The notes under the pieces were generated by a model. It saw only the letters and a list, made by a program, of their open reading frames with translations, was not told the origin of the DNA and did not search any database. The position numbers and the translations under genes are program-made. From Petrotoga olearia DSM 13574 (lineage in GTDB: Bacteria > Thermotogota > Thermotogae > Petrotogales > Petrotogaceae), in NCBI RefSeq assembly GCF_002895525.1, contig NZ_AZRL01000022.1, forward strand, positions 279,253 to 343,252: 64,000 nucleotides of DNA. Reading direction: 5' to 3'. This document shows positions 20,026-28,708 of the stretch, piece after piece. Each line of letters starts with the position of its first letter. The stretch's first letter is position 1.

Positions 20026-20056
20026 CATTAATTTATCCAATCAACTAATATTAGGA
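20026..20056 (-). promoter_or_regulatory. XylR-like operator element, copy B
   Basis: The sequence is identical over 31 bp to 1831-1861. Its dyad ends two bases before the TTGACA of the promoter at 19996-20024, so a bound protein would touch the -35 region. The stretch 19593-20283 holds no gene; it contains this element, copy C, the two opposing promoters and AT-rich filler. Confidence 0.7.
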
Positions 20057-20224
20057 GCGATTACGGACAATTATTTGCGATTAGGAAGCTTTTTCTTAGT
20101 TTTTCTTAATTTTTGTAAAAAATTGTTTTCTAAGATTTCGTTAGATTTTCTCGTTTAATCGACTTAGATTGTTTTTAATCACCATTAATTAGCTCTATTT
20201 GAAAGTGAGAAATTTTTTTCACAG

Positions 20225-20233
20225 TGTTATAAT
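20225..20233 (+). promoter_or_regulatory. Extended -10 promoter for the hut operon
   Basis: TGTTATAAT has the TG-N extension and a perfect -10 hexamer (20228-20233), about 50 bases before the hutH start. No good -35 box is visible at 17 bases, as expected for an extended -10 promoter. A short inverted repeat (GTGA..TCAC) lies just upstream and could be a regulator site. Confidence 0.6.
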
Positions 20234-20283
20234 TTTGTTAGAAGATGGGAAATTTTTGTTTGATCGAAAGTGAGGTCTTATAT

Positions 20284-21807
20284 TTGAAAAAGGTCTATAT
20301 AGACGGTGAACACCTGAGTTTGGAAGATGTGATTAATGTAGCTAAACATTATTACGAAGTGGCTATCGATAAATCTGTCCTTGAGAACATTGAGAACTCC
20401 AGAAAAATTGTAGAAAAGTTTGCAGAAGAGGAAAAAGTCATATATGGTATAACTACTGGCTTTGGAGAACTCTGTAATGTTTTCATTTCGAACGATAAAA
20501 CAGAGAAATTACAAAAGAATCTGATCAGAAGCCATGCATGCGGAATTGGGGATCCTTTGGATATAGAAACTGTTAGAGCGATTATGTTGCTTCGTGCGAA
20601 TTCTTTGGTCAAAGGTTTTTCTGGAATAAGGTTATCCACCATACAAACTCTGATTGATATGATCAACAAGAAGGTTCACCCAATAATACCAGAAAAAGGA
20701 TCTTTAGGAGCCAGTGGTGATCTTGCTCCTTTAGCCCATATGGTTTTACCGATGATAGGAGAAGGAGAAGCTTATTACGAGGGCAAACGGTTAAATGGAA
20801 AAGAAGCAATGAAGTTGGCTGGAATAGATACGATAAATCTTGTTGCCAAGGAAGGTCTCGCTTTGATAAATGGAACACAAGTTATGACGGCTATAGGCGC
20901 ATTATCGATATACGATAGCATAGAACTTTTAAAAACAGCAGACATAATTTCATCGTTGAGTTTTGAGGCGCTGAACGGTGTCATCGAGGCTTTTGATGAG
21001 AGGGTACACAATCTAAGACCTCATAAAGGGCAGATTGGCTCAGCTAATAATTTAAGGAAAATACTAGAAGGTAGTAAAATGGTGTCTCATCAAGGGGTAT
21101 TACGTGTTCAAGATGCCTATTCCCTTAGATGTATCCCGCAGGTTCACGGTGCTTCACGTGATGCGGTAAATTATGTAGAAGATATCATCGTGAAAGAGAT
21201 GAATGCAGCAACCGATAATCCTTTGATATTTTCAAAAGAAGAAGCGATATCCGCAGGGAATTTTCACGGTCAACCAATCGCATTGGGCATGGACTTTTTG
21301 GCAATTGCTCTATCTGAAATTGCAAATATCTCAGAAAGACGTATAGAAAGACTCGTTAATCCTAAATTGAGCGGGTTACCTCCTTTTCTGATAGAAGAAA
21401 GTGGTTTGAATTCTGGTTTTATGCTGGTTCAATATTCAGCCGCCTCTTTGGTTTCAGAAAACAAAGTCTTAGCCCATCCTGCAAGTGTTGACTCAATTCC
21501 TTCTTCCGCAAACCAAGAAGATCACGTTTCTATGGGTACAATCGCAGCGAGAAAAGCGAAGAATATTCTAAACAACGTCCAAAAAGTATTAGCTATGGAA
21601 ATGCTTTGTGCTTGCCAAGCCATAGATTTACGAGGGAATAAAGGTTTAGGAAAAGGTTCAAAGATAGTTTATGATATAGTAAGAGATAAAGTACCAAAGA
21701 TAAACGAAGACAGAGCAATGTACGAAGTGATAGATAAATGTGAAGACATATTAAAATCTGGCATAATCGTTAAAGAAGTGGAAAAAGTAATTGGTAAATT
21801 ATTTTAA
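20284..21807 (+). CDS. hutH: Histidine ammonia-lyase
   Basis: It removes ammonia from L-histidine to give urocanate, the first step of histidine breakdown. The 507-residue length is typical. The MIO cofactor forms from Ala143-Ser144-Gly145 in GSLGASGDLAP, which is intact. The TTG at 20284 was chosen because GTGAGGT precedes it at the right distance and the alignable protein starts there (KKVYIDGEHLSLEDV). An in-frame ATG at 20245 has no ribosome-binding site. It is first of four hut genes in one rightward operon. Confidence 0.96.
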   Translation: MKKVYIDGEHLSLEDVINVAKHYYEVAIDKSVLENIENSRKIVEKFAEEEKVIYGITTGFGELCNVFISNDKTEKLQKNLIRSHACGIGDPLDIETVRAIMLLRANSLVKGFSGIRLSTIQTLIDMINKKVHPIIPEKGSLGASGDLAPLAHMVLPMIGEGEAYYEGKRLNGKEAMKLAGIDTINLVAKEGLALINGTQVMTAIGALSIYDSIELLKTADIISSLSFEALNGVIEAFDERVHNLRPHKGQIGSANNLRKILEGSKMVSHQGVLRVQDAYSLRCIPQVHGASRDAVNYVEDIIVKEMNAATDNPLIFSKEEAISAGNFHGQPIALGMDFLAIALSEIANISERRIERLVNPKLSGLPPFLIEESGLNSGFMLVQYSAASLVSENKVLAHPASVDSIPSSANQEDHVSMGTIAARKAKNILNNVQKVLAMEMLCACQAIDLRGNKGLGKGSKIVYDIVRDKVPKINEDRAMYEVIDKCEDILKSGIIVKEVEKVIGKLF

Positions 21808-21824
21808 AGAAAGGAGAAATTATC

Positions 21825-23852
21825 ATGGTGAACAATATCGATATTTCTAACGCAATGTCCATTAAGTTGGATGATGAACTCCCTCCTATGCCCAAATTCA
21901 TCGAAGGCATAAGAAGGGCACCTAAAAGACCTTTAAACTTATCAAAAAGAGAAGTAGAACTAGCCCTTGCAAACGCCTTAAGGTACGTGCCGGAAAATTT
22001 GCATGAAAAATTGGCTCCAGAATTTCTGCAAGAGTTGTTTACTCGAGGTAGAATTTATGGATACAGGTATAGGCCTGAGGGCAACATTAAAGCAAAACCT
22101 ATAGATATGTACAAGGGTAAATGTATTGAAGGAAAGGCATTTCAGGTCATGATCGACAACAACTTGGATTTCGATGTTGCTTTGTATCCTTATGAACTGG
22201 TAACCTACGGTGAAACCGGTCAAGTATGTCAAAATTGGATGCAGTACAGATTGATTAAAAAGTACCTAGAAGAACTAACAAGGGAACAAACTTTAGTTGT
22301 GGCTTCAGGACATCCCCTTGGCTTGTTCAGATCAACACCAAATAGTCCACGAGTGATAATAACAAACGCCTTGATGGTTGGGATGTTTGATGACCAAGAA
22401 CATTGGATCAAGGCACAAGCTATGGGAGTTGCCAACTACGGGCAAATGACTGCGGGAGGTTGGATGTATATAGGACCTCAAGGTATCGTTCATGGCACTT
22501 ACAATACCTTGTTGAACGCTGGAAGGTTGAAATTAGGGATACCACAAGATAGTGATCTAAGAGGACGTTTGTTTGTTAGTTCAGGTTTAGGTGGAATGAG
22601 CGGTGCTCAAGCTAAAGCGATAGAAATCGCAAGAGGCGTTGGAATAATTGCAGAAGTGGATTATTCGAGAATACAAACAAGACTAAACCAAGGTTGGTTA
22701 AAAACTTACAGCAAAGATTTGGACGAAGTTTTTGAAATAGCCTTCGATCATCTAAATAGAAAAGAATCCATTTCCATCGGTTATTATGGTAATATTGTAG
22801 ATCTATTGGAATACATTGTAAAGAAAGGTATAAAGGTAGATTTGCTATCAGATCAGACGTCTTGTCACGCCGCCTACGAGGGAGGGTACTGCCCGCAAGG
22901 CTTGACTCATGAAGAGAAGAATCACCTCTTAGAAACAAATAAAGAGAGATTTGTTGAATTAGTCAACAATTCATTGAGAAGACATTTCGAGCTTATAAAA
23001 ACAATGGTTGAAAGGGGAACCTACTTTTTTGACTATGGGAATAGTTTCATGAAGGCGATTTTTGATGCAGGAGTGAAAGAAATAGCAAAAAATGGGTTGG
23101 ATGAAAGCGAAGGGTTCATATTTCCCTCGTATGTGGAAGATATAATGGGGCCATTAATATTCGACTATGGTTATGGACCTTTCAGGTGGGTATGTTTAAG
23201 TGGAAAACGGGAAGATCTATTGAAAACGGATAAAGCAGCGATGGAATGCATAGATCCCAACAGAAGGGGTCAGGATAGAGATAACTACATATGGATTAGA
23301 GATGCAGATAAAAACAATCTCGTTGTAGGCACTCAAGCACGAATTCTTTATCAGGATGCTATGGGCAGGATGAAGATAGCCCTTAAATTCAACGAAATGG
23401 TTAGAAAAGGGGAAGTTGGCCCCATTCTGCTTGGAAGGGATCATCACGATGCAGGCGGAGCTGACTCTCCTTTTAGAGAAACAGCGAATATAAAAGATGG
23501 GAGTAATATAATGGCGGATATGGCAACCCATGATTTCGCTGGAAATATAGCAAGGGGAATGAGTTTGGTAACACTGCACAACGGAGGTGGAGTTGGTATC
23601 GGTAAGGCCATTAACGGTGGCTTTGGCTTGGTTCTGGATGGAAGTGAAAGGGTGGATGAAATAATAAAGAACGCAATTCCATGGGATGTTATGGTTGGTG
23701 TCGCCAGGCGATCATGGGCTAGGAATGAAGCTTCTATAGAAACATCCATAGAGTACAACAAAGAAAACAAAAATACAGACCACATAACTTTACCGTACAT
23801 TGCTGATGAAAATATGGTAAAAGATTTAGTTGATAAATATTATCAGGGTTAG
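21825..23852 (+). CDS. hutU: Urocanate hydratase, long form
   Basis: It hydrates urocanate to imidazolonepropionate with tightly bound NAD. At 675 residues it is of the long type, close in length to animal urocanase; most characterised bacterial enzymes have about 550-560 residues. The nucleotide-binding stretch SGLGGMSGAQ and the SDQTSCHAAYEGGYCPQG region are present. The start at 21825 follows AAAGGAG and lies 17 bases after hutH. Confidence 0.95.
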   Translation: MVNNIDISNAMSIKLDDELPPMPKFIEGIRRAPKRPLNLSKREVELALANALRYVPENLHEKLAPEFLQELFTRGRIYGYRYRPEGNIKAKPIDMYKGKCIEGKAFQVMIDNNLDFDVALYPYELVTYGETGQVCQNWMQYRLIKKYLEELTREQTLVVASGHPLGLFRSTPNSPRVIITNALMVGMFDDQEHWIKAQAMGVANYGQMTAGGWMYIGPQGIVHGTYNTLLNAGRLKLGIPQDSDLRGRLFVSSGLGGMSGAQAKAIEIARGVGIIAEVDYSRIQTRLNQGWLKTYSKDLDEVFEIAFDHLNRKESISIGYYGNIVDLLEYIVKKGIKVDLLSDQTSCHAAYEGGYCPQGLTHEEKNHLLETNKERFVELVNNSLRRHFELIKTMVERGTYFFDYGNSFMKAIFDAGVKEIAKNGLDESEGFIFPSYVEDIMGPLIFDYGYGPFRWVCLSGKREDLLKTDKAAMECIDPNRRGQDRDNYIWIRDADKNNLVVGTQARILYQDAMGRMKIALKFNEMVRKGEVGPILLGRDHHDAGGADSPFRETANIKDGSNIMADMATHDFAGNIARGMSLVTLHNGGGVGIGKAINGGFGLVLDGSERVDEIIKNAIPWDVMVGVARRSWARNEASIETSIEYNKENKNTDHITLPYIADENMVKDLVDKYYQG

Positions 23853-23864
23853 GAGGTAGATACT

Positions 23865-24764
23865 TTGAACAAAATTGTAGAATGTGTTCCAAATTTCAGT
23901 GAAGGAAGAGATAAAGAAAAATTAGAGCGTATTGTAGATGAAATAAGAAAACAAGAAGGAGTAAAATTGCTGGATTACTCTATGGATAAAGATCACAACC
24001 GAAGCGTAGTTACTTTTGTAGGAGAACCCGATCAGGTAATAGAAGCAGCTTTTAACGCATGTAAAAAAGCGGCTGAGTTGATAGATTTGAGAACTCATAA
24101 AGGCGAACATCCAAGAATGGGGGCTACAGACGTTATCCCACTCATTCCAATTAAAAACATATCAATGCAAGAGTGTGTAGAGTACTCTAAAAAATTGGCA
24201 AAAAGAATAGCAGAAGAGTTAAATATACCCGTAATATTGTATGAAAAATCAGCCAGCCGACCTGAAAGAGAGGATTTAGCTGTTATAAGAAAAGGCGAGT
24301 TCGAAGGAATGTTTGAGAAGTTAAAACAAGAAGCGTTCAAACCAGATTTTGGCCCAGATAAACCGCATGAAAGTGCAGGAGTTACCGCCGTGGGGGCAAG
24401 GATGCCTTTGATAGCTTTCAACGTGAACCTAAATACCAACAACATAGACATTGCAAAAAAGATAGCCCAAGCTGTGAGAGGTAAAAGTGGAGGATTTAAA
24501 TATTGTAAAGCGTTGGGTTTTGAATTGAAAGAAAGAAATATAGTCCAAGTTTCCATGAATATGGTTGATTACACAAAAACACCTTTGTACAGGGTATTTC
24601 AGGTGATAGAAAATGAAGCAAACAGGTATGGAGTGAACGTTGTTGGAAGTGAAATAGTTGGGTTGGTACCTTTGAATGCCCTTGTTGATACAGCTGATTA
24701 CTTTTTAAAATTAGAAAATTTTAGCTATGACAAAGTTTTGGAGAATAGGATTTATGGCGATTGA
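23865..24764 (+). CDS. ftcD: Glutamate formimidoyltransferase
   Basis: It passes the formimino group of N-formimino-L-glutamate to tetrahydrofolate, releasing glutamate and ending this form of the histidine pathway. Its 299 residues cover only the transferase domain, with no cyclodeaminase domain, so 5-formiminotetrahydrofolate must be processed by a separate enzyme. Recognisable parts are VECVPNFSEGRD at the start, HKGEHPRMGATDVIP and AVGARMPLIAFNVNL. The TTG at 23865 follows GGAGG. It replaces HutG or HutF in this operon. Confidence 0.94.
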   Translation: MNKIVECVPNFSEGRDKEKLERIVDEIRKQEGVKLLDYSMDKDHNRSVVTFVGEPDQVIEAAFNACKKAAELIDLRTHKGEHPRMGATDVIPLIPIKNISMQECVEYSKKLAKRIAEELNIPVILYEKSASRPEREDLAVIRKGEFEGMFEKLKQEAFKPDFGPDKPHESAGVTAVGARMPLIAFNVNLNTNNIDIAKKIAQAVRGKSGGFKYCKALGFELKERNIVQVSMNMVDYTKTPLYRVFQVIENEANRYGVNVVGSEIVGLVPLNALVDTADYFLKLENFSYDKVLENRIYGD

Positions 24765-24765
24765 T

Positions 24766-26040
24766 ATGAGCGAAAAAGCTACTTTAATAATAAAAAACAT
24801 CTCAAATTTAATAACGATGAGAGGTCCTAATAGACCAAGAAAGAAAGAGGAAATGTCAGAAATTGGGTTAATAAAAAATGGCATAATTGCTGCTTCAAAA
24901 GATAAGATTATCTACGTTGGAAGTGGTGATTTGCCAAAAGACATAGAAATAGCTCAAGATGCAAAAATTATAAACGCCCAAGGGAAAACTGTAACACCCG
25001 GTTTAATAGACTCTCACACTCATTTGGTCCATGGTGGCTCAAGGGAATATGAATTATTTAAAAAATTAGAAGGTGAGAGTTACTTAGATATTTTAAATTC
25101 TGGGGGAGGAATATACGACACCGTTGAATCAACAAAAAAGGCGTCTTTTGAAGAATTACTTAAAAAGGCGGAAAAGAGTTTAAATAGAATGTTGTCTTAC
25201 GGAGTAACAACCGTTGAAGCAAAAAGCGGTTATGGGCTTGATGACTTTGACACAGAATTGAAACAGCTTGAGGTCATAAGAGAACTCAATAGAATCCACC
25301 CCATAGATTTGGTTCCTACATTTTTGGGGGCGCATGCCGTACCTAAAAAGTACCAAGACAACGTCGATAAATTCGTAGATATACTCATAACTGAAATGAT
25401 CCCGTATGTAGCAGAAAAAAATTTAGCTAAATTTTGTGATGTATTCTGTGAAAAAGGAGTTTTCTCAGTTGATCAATCCAGAAAAATACTTTCTGCTGCA
25501 AAAGAACACGGTCTATTCCTCAAAATTCACGCAGACGAAATAGAACCTTTAGGAGGTACCGAATTAGCTGCTGAGTTAGGCTGCGTTTCAGCAGATCATT
25601 TGGTAGGTGCAAGTGATGAAGGCTTGAAAAAAATGGCTGAGAACAACGTTATAGCTACCCTTCTTCCTACAACAACCTTCTTTTTACAAAGTGAGAAGTA
25701 TGCAAACGCCAGAAAGATGATTGAACTTGGTATACCAATTGCATTATCGACCGATTATAACCCAGGAAGTTCGCCTACAGAAAATTTACAATTGGTTATG
25801 ACGTTTGGGGCAATAAAATTACATATGAATCCAAAGGAAATAATTACATCGGTTACTATTAATGCGGCTTGTGCACTGAAATTAGAAGATAAAATTGGTA
25901 GTTTGGAGGTAGGTAAAAAAACTGATATGGCGATTTTCGATGTTCCAAATATAGAATACTTAATATACCACTTCGGAGTAAACCACACTCAAACTGTTAT
26001 CAAAAATGGTGAAGTGTATGACATAGCCACGGTCTCTTGA
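24766..26040 (+). CDS. hutI: Imidazolonepropionase
   Basis: A metal-dependent amidohydrolase that opens imidazolonepropionate to N-formimino-L-glutamate. The metal ligands are visible in DSHTHLVHGG, in HADEIEPLGG and downstream SADHLVG, and in STDYNPGSS. The ATG at 24766 directly follows the ftcD stop codon (TGATATG), consistent with translational coupling. An in-frame codon at 24727 lies inside ftcD and was rejected. The product has 424 residues, normal for the family. Its stop codon lies within the -35 box of the tRNA promoter. Confidence 0.95.
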   Translation: MSEKATLIIKNISNLITMRGPNRPRKKEEMSEIGLIKNGIIAASKDKIIYVGSGDLPKDIEIAQDAKIINAQGKTVTPGLIDSHTHLVHGGSREYELFKKLEGESYLDILNSGGGIYDTVESTKKASFEELLKKAEKSLNRMLSYGVTTVEAKSGYGLDDFDTELKQLEVIRELNRIHPIDLVPTFLGAHAVPKKYQDNVDKFVDILITEMIPYVAEKNLAKFCDVFCEKGVFSVDQSRKILSAAKEHGLFLKIHADEIEPLGGTELAAELGCVSADHLVGASDEGLKKMAENNVIATLLPTTTFFLQSEKYANARKMIELGIPIALSTDYNPGSSPTENLQLVMTFGAIKLHMNPKEIITSVTINAACALKLEDKIGSLEVGKKTDMAIFDVPNIEYLIYHFGVNHTQTVIKNGEVYDIATVS

Positions 26041-26065
26041 CAAAGCCTATAACGTAGTGTATAAT
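26037..26065 (+). promoter_or_regulatory. Promoter of tRNA-Leu(GAG)
   Basis: TTGACA (26037-26042) and TATAAT (26060-26065) are separated by 17 bases. The first four bases of the -35 box are the end of hutI, including its TGA stop, so the tRNA is transcribed independently of the hut operon. Confidence 0.88.
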
Positions 26066-26097
26066 AATTTTGATATATTAACATAAATAACTTTTTC

Positions 26098-26186
26098 GCC
26101 GGGGTGGTGGAATTGGTAGACACGTATGGTTGAGGGCCATATGAGTATTTACACTCGTGCGGGTTCAAGTCCCGCCCCCGGCACCA
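26098..26186 (+). tRNA. tRNA-Leu (anticodon GAG)
   Basis: The acceptor stem GCCGGGG pairs with CCCCGGC and the encoded end is ACCA. The anticodon stem TATGG/CCATA holds the loop TTGAGGG, so the anticodon is GAG (26132-26134). A long variable arm (class II) and the T-loop GGTTCAAGTCC agree with tRNA-Leu. Confidence 0.97.
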
Positions 26187-26190
26187 GAAT

Positions 26191-26224
26191 AAAGGATCGT
26201 GTTTTACGATCCTTTTGTTTTTTG
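26191..26224 (+). terminator. Rho-independent terminator after tRNA-Leu
   Basis: AAAGGATCGT (26191-26200) pairs with ACGATCCTTT across a short loop, followed by a T-rich stretch (TTGTTTTTT). It starts 5 bases after the tRNA CCA end. Confidence 0.88.
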
Positions 26225-26290
26225 AATTAATTTTATTATATTCCTGATTGATAATCTCACTTCTGATTTCTATCTACTGGGGGTAAAAGT

Positions 26291-27583
26291 ATAGAAAAGA
26301 AAACTGAAGTTACCTTCCCCTTTTTTATTGAATTATTCATTGCCTTTTCTTTGTTATTAGTACTTTCCTACTTGAATAAAGCCGCAGTATTAATAGGCTA
26401 TTTTTTGTTTCTTCTTCTTCTTTTAAAACTCTTTGAGAAAGATAAATTAAAAGTCTTTTTAATCGGTGTCTTGTTGTTTCCTGGCTTGTTATACATTCCC
26501 ATCAATCTCAATTCAGAAGTAGGTATTTTAGGGAAAATTATAGACAAAAGAGGAAATTATTATACGGTATTTTCAAAAAAAATCTATTATGAAAATCAAT
26601 GGCAGAAATACAGGAATTATTATAAATTTTACTACGGTGAATTCAGCACGGTTCCCATCACTACGGGCAAAAACGTCTACATATACGGAACCATTGAAAA
26701 CGATTTTCTTAGAGCTGAATATATGGCTCCCGCCAACAACAATTCGATTATGAAGATAAAAGATCTTGCAACCAATAGATTGTCTGAAAACATTCAAAAT
26801 ACCGAGGCACTTGATATATTGACGAGCTCTTTTATGGGTAATATACGGGATAAAGAGGTATTTCAAAAAACAGGGACTTTGCATCTATTTGCCGTTTCAG
26901 GTATGCACGTGTACATAATTTACTCGATGATCAGCTTCTTTCTCAACTTTTTTATCTTGAAAAGGAATTTAAGACTCATCTTATACTCCACTATTATCAC
27001 TTTTTATTTGGTTTTTACCGGATTCACCCCAAGTTCTGTACGGGCTGTATCGCTTTTAGTCACTTTAAACTTATTCAGACTTTTCGACGTTCCTGTTAGC
27101 TCTTTCAACATCTTAGGATTAATAGGATATCTCAACCTTTTGTTCTTCCCCAATAATCTTATGAACGTTAGTTTCCAAATGAGTTATGCAGCAACTTTTA
27201 TGATTTTATTTTCAATGAACCATATAGAAAATCAATATTTTAGATCCTTATCTGTTCCTATAGCGGCATACGTCGGTATATTTCCTATAGCTCTGATACA
27301 CTTTGGAGAGATTTCTTTGATTGGACTTTTCATAACACCTATTCTAACCCCTGCTATTTCATTACTAATCTTATGTAGCGTTCTTTCAATATTATTGCCT
27401 TTCAATTTTGTTCATTCTTTTTCAACTTTTTTTGCTTTGTCAATAAAAAACTTCGTAAATCTTTTTACCTTTTGGGAGCCAATTGAATTTAATTCTTTAT
27501 TTATTCCGCTATTTCTATGGAGCTTTATCTTTTTGCTTTATATCTGGCTTCTTCAAGTTAAAGAAAAAAGGACCCCAATTTAA
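26291..27583 (+). CDS. comEC: ComEC/Rec2-like competence channel protein
   Basis: A polytopic membrane protein of about 430 residues with the ComEC core motif GTLHLFAVSGMHV and many hydrophobic segments. It lacks the C-terminal metallo-beta-lactamase domain of longer ComEC proteins. ComEC forms the DNA channel in natural transformation. The first canonical in-frame start is TTG 26351, inside a hydrophobic segment and without a ribosome-binding site. GGGGGT (26279-26284) instead points to ATA 26291, which gives a Lys-rich N-terminus (IEKKTEVTFPFFIELF) before the first membrane helix. An in-frame stop at 26264-26266 excludes a longer form. The start is inferred; the family is clear. Confidence 0.82.
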   Translation: MEKKTEVTFPFFIELFIAFSLLLVLSYLNKAAVLIGYFLFLLLLLKLFEKDKLKVFLIGVLLFPGLLYIPINLNSEVGILGKIIDKRGNYYTVFSKKIYYENQWQKYRNYYKFYYGEFSTVPITTGKNVYIYGTIENDFLRAEYMAPANNNSIMKIKDLATNRLSENIQNTEALDILTSSFMGNIRDKEVFQKTGTLHLFAVSGMHVYIIYSMISFFLNFFILKRNLRLILYSTIITFYLVFTGFTPSSVRAVSLLVTLNLFRLFDVPVSSFNILGLIGYLNLLFFPNNLMNVSFQMSYAATFMILFSMNHIENQYFRSLSVPIAAYVGIFPIALIHFGEISLIGLFITPILTPAISLLILCSVLSILLPFNFVHSFSTFFALSIKNFVNLFTFWEPIEFNSLFIPLFLWSFIFLLYIWLLQVKEKRTPI

Positions 27584-27600
27584 TAAGGGCCCTTAATTTT
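27568..27600 (+). terminator. Weak stem-loop at the end of comEC
   Basis: AAGGACCC and GGGCCCTT pair with one mismatch around an AT-rich loop and are followed by AATTTT. It overlaps the comEC stop and faces the converging gcvH gene. Confidence 0.4.
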
Positions 27601-27613
27601 GAATTATACTTGT

Positions 27614-27964
27614 CTACATTGGAGTTTCTTCATCCAAAAGGTCTTCAATCTCTGATTGATCAGAAAATTCAATTTTTACAATCCATCCTTTATTTTCGGC
27701 GTCTTCGTTTATTATTTCCGGCTGGTCTTCAAGATCATTGTTGACTTCAACGATTTTTCCACTTAAAGGTACATAAATATCTTCAGCTGACTTCACAGAT
27801 TCTATGGTGCACAGGACTTCGCCTTTTTTCACTTCTTTTCCAACTTCTGGTAATTCAACGTAGGTTACATCACCTAATTCTTCAGCAGCCTTCGCAGAAA
27901 TCCCAACAGTTGCAATGTTTCCTTCTATTGTTACATATTCGTGGGTAGCTGTGTATTTCTTCAT
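27614..27964 (-). CDS. gcvH: Glycine cleavage system H protein
   Basis: A lipoate-carrying shuttle of 116 residues that passes the aminomethyl group between the P and T proteins of glycine cleavage. The lipoylated residue is Lys58 in ESVKSAEDIY, and the normal GcvH fold pattern (THEYV, VGISAKAAEELGDV) is seen. The ATG follows AGGAGG. No other gcv gene is in the window, so the partners must be elsewhere. A stand-alone lipoate-relay role is an alternative. Confidence 0.95.
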   Translation of the reverse strand: MKKYTATHEYVTIEGNIATVGISAKAAEELGDVTYVELPEVGKEVKKGEVLCTIESVKSAEDIYVPLSGKIVEVNNDLEDQPEIINEDAENKGWIVKIEFSDQSEIEDLLDEETPM

Positions 27965-28032
27965 AATACTTGACTCCTCCTTTTAATTTGTAATTTTTGT
28001 TGTCTATAGAAATCAAAAAAGTTGCTATAGCG

Positions 28033-28053
28033 CCCTTCCCCCGCATCCCACCC
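28033..28053 (-). other. Potential G-quadruplex motif
   Basis: On the minus strand four G-runs of 3, 3, 5 and 3 bases are separated by 1, 4 and 2 bases. It lies between the ECF gene stop and the gcvH start in otherwise AT-rich DNA. It could form in RNA or DNA and affect read-through from the ECF gene into gcvH; function is unproven. Confidence 0.5.
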
Positions 28054-28067
28054 AAATGATGAGATAA

Positions 28068-28664
28068 TCAATAGCCTGCCTTTTTTACCGCTCTGATTAC
28101 CCCAACAGTTATTAAAATCGCTATTATGATCTCTGGAATACCGTTTGTTAGGCCTATAGCCAACACTACCCCACCTACGGCTTCCCTTGCTACTCCCATA
28201 GCGGTAGCTATCCTGTCGGCAAATAAGAGATACATCATACCTAAAACACCTGCGGTGTTAGTAAAAGTTCCTAAAGCAGCACTTACACCAATAGATACGC
28301 TATCTCTCCATTTTGAAACTTTTTCTTTATTACTCGAGAAAAGTTCAAATACTAACCTGTATGAATAATATGAAACTAAACCAATCAATATTCTTGGTAG
28401 AACAGAAACTAAAGGATTAACAAAAGCAAAAGACAATATGTTTGGCCTTAAAAGTGCTTGAATTATACTAGATACGCCAAATATCAAACCTATAACCATT
28501 CCTGCAATAGGTCCCTCCAATATTGCCCCAATTATAACTGGAATATGCATAGTTGTTGCATTCGCTGGAGGAATAGGGATAAATCCCAATGGAGTAAATC
28601 CTAGAACAAAAGAAATACCAGATAACAACGATATAGTTACCAAGCGTTTGGTTTTTGATCTCAT
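28068..28664 (-). CDS. ECF transporter S component (vitamin uptake)
   Basis: A 198-residue membrane protein with about six hydrophobic segments. Its loop (GFIPIPPANATTMHIPVIIGAILEGP, residues about 28-53) is the hallmark of the pantothenate-type S components. It would bind a vitamin or cofactor precursor and work with a shared EcfAAT energy module encoded elsewhere. The ATG has AAGGAG upstream. It follows the S9 peptidase gene by 44 bases in the same direction. No riboswitch is visible in that short gap, so ligand identity cannot be read from regulation. Confidence 0.85.
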   Translation of the reverse strand: MRSKTKRLVTISLLSGISFVLGFTPLGFIPIPPANATTMHIPVIIGAILEGPIAGMVIGLIFGVSSIIQALLRPNILSFAFVNPLVSVLPRILIGLVSYYSYRLVFELFSSNKEKVSKWRDSVSIGVSAALGTFTNTAGVLGMMYLLFADRIATAMGVAREAVGGVVLAIGLTNGIPEIIIAILITVGVIRAVKKAGY

Positions 28665-28708
28665 GCTTTTTCTCCTTTTAATGTGAAAAGTTAGCTACAT
28701 ACATTTAA

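Noticed and set aside
1831..20056. The 18-kb xylan locus as a mobile island bounded by direct repeats
   Set aside because: The repeated sequence overlaps promoters at both places and includes the -35 box, so shared regulation explains it better. No integrase or transposase lies inside.
20284..26186. The tRNA-Leu next to hutI as an integration site
   Set aside because: No integrase, no repeat of the tRNA 3' end nearby, and the tRNA has an ordinary promoter and terminator.
28665..28708. Vitamin riboswitch before the ECF S component
   Set aside because: The gap to the upstream gene is only 44 bases, mostly ribosome-binding site; there is no room for a known aptamer.
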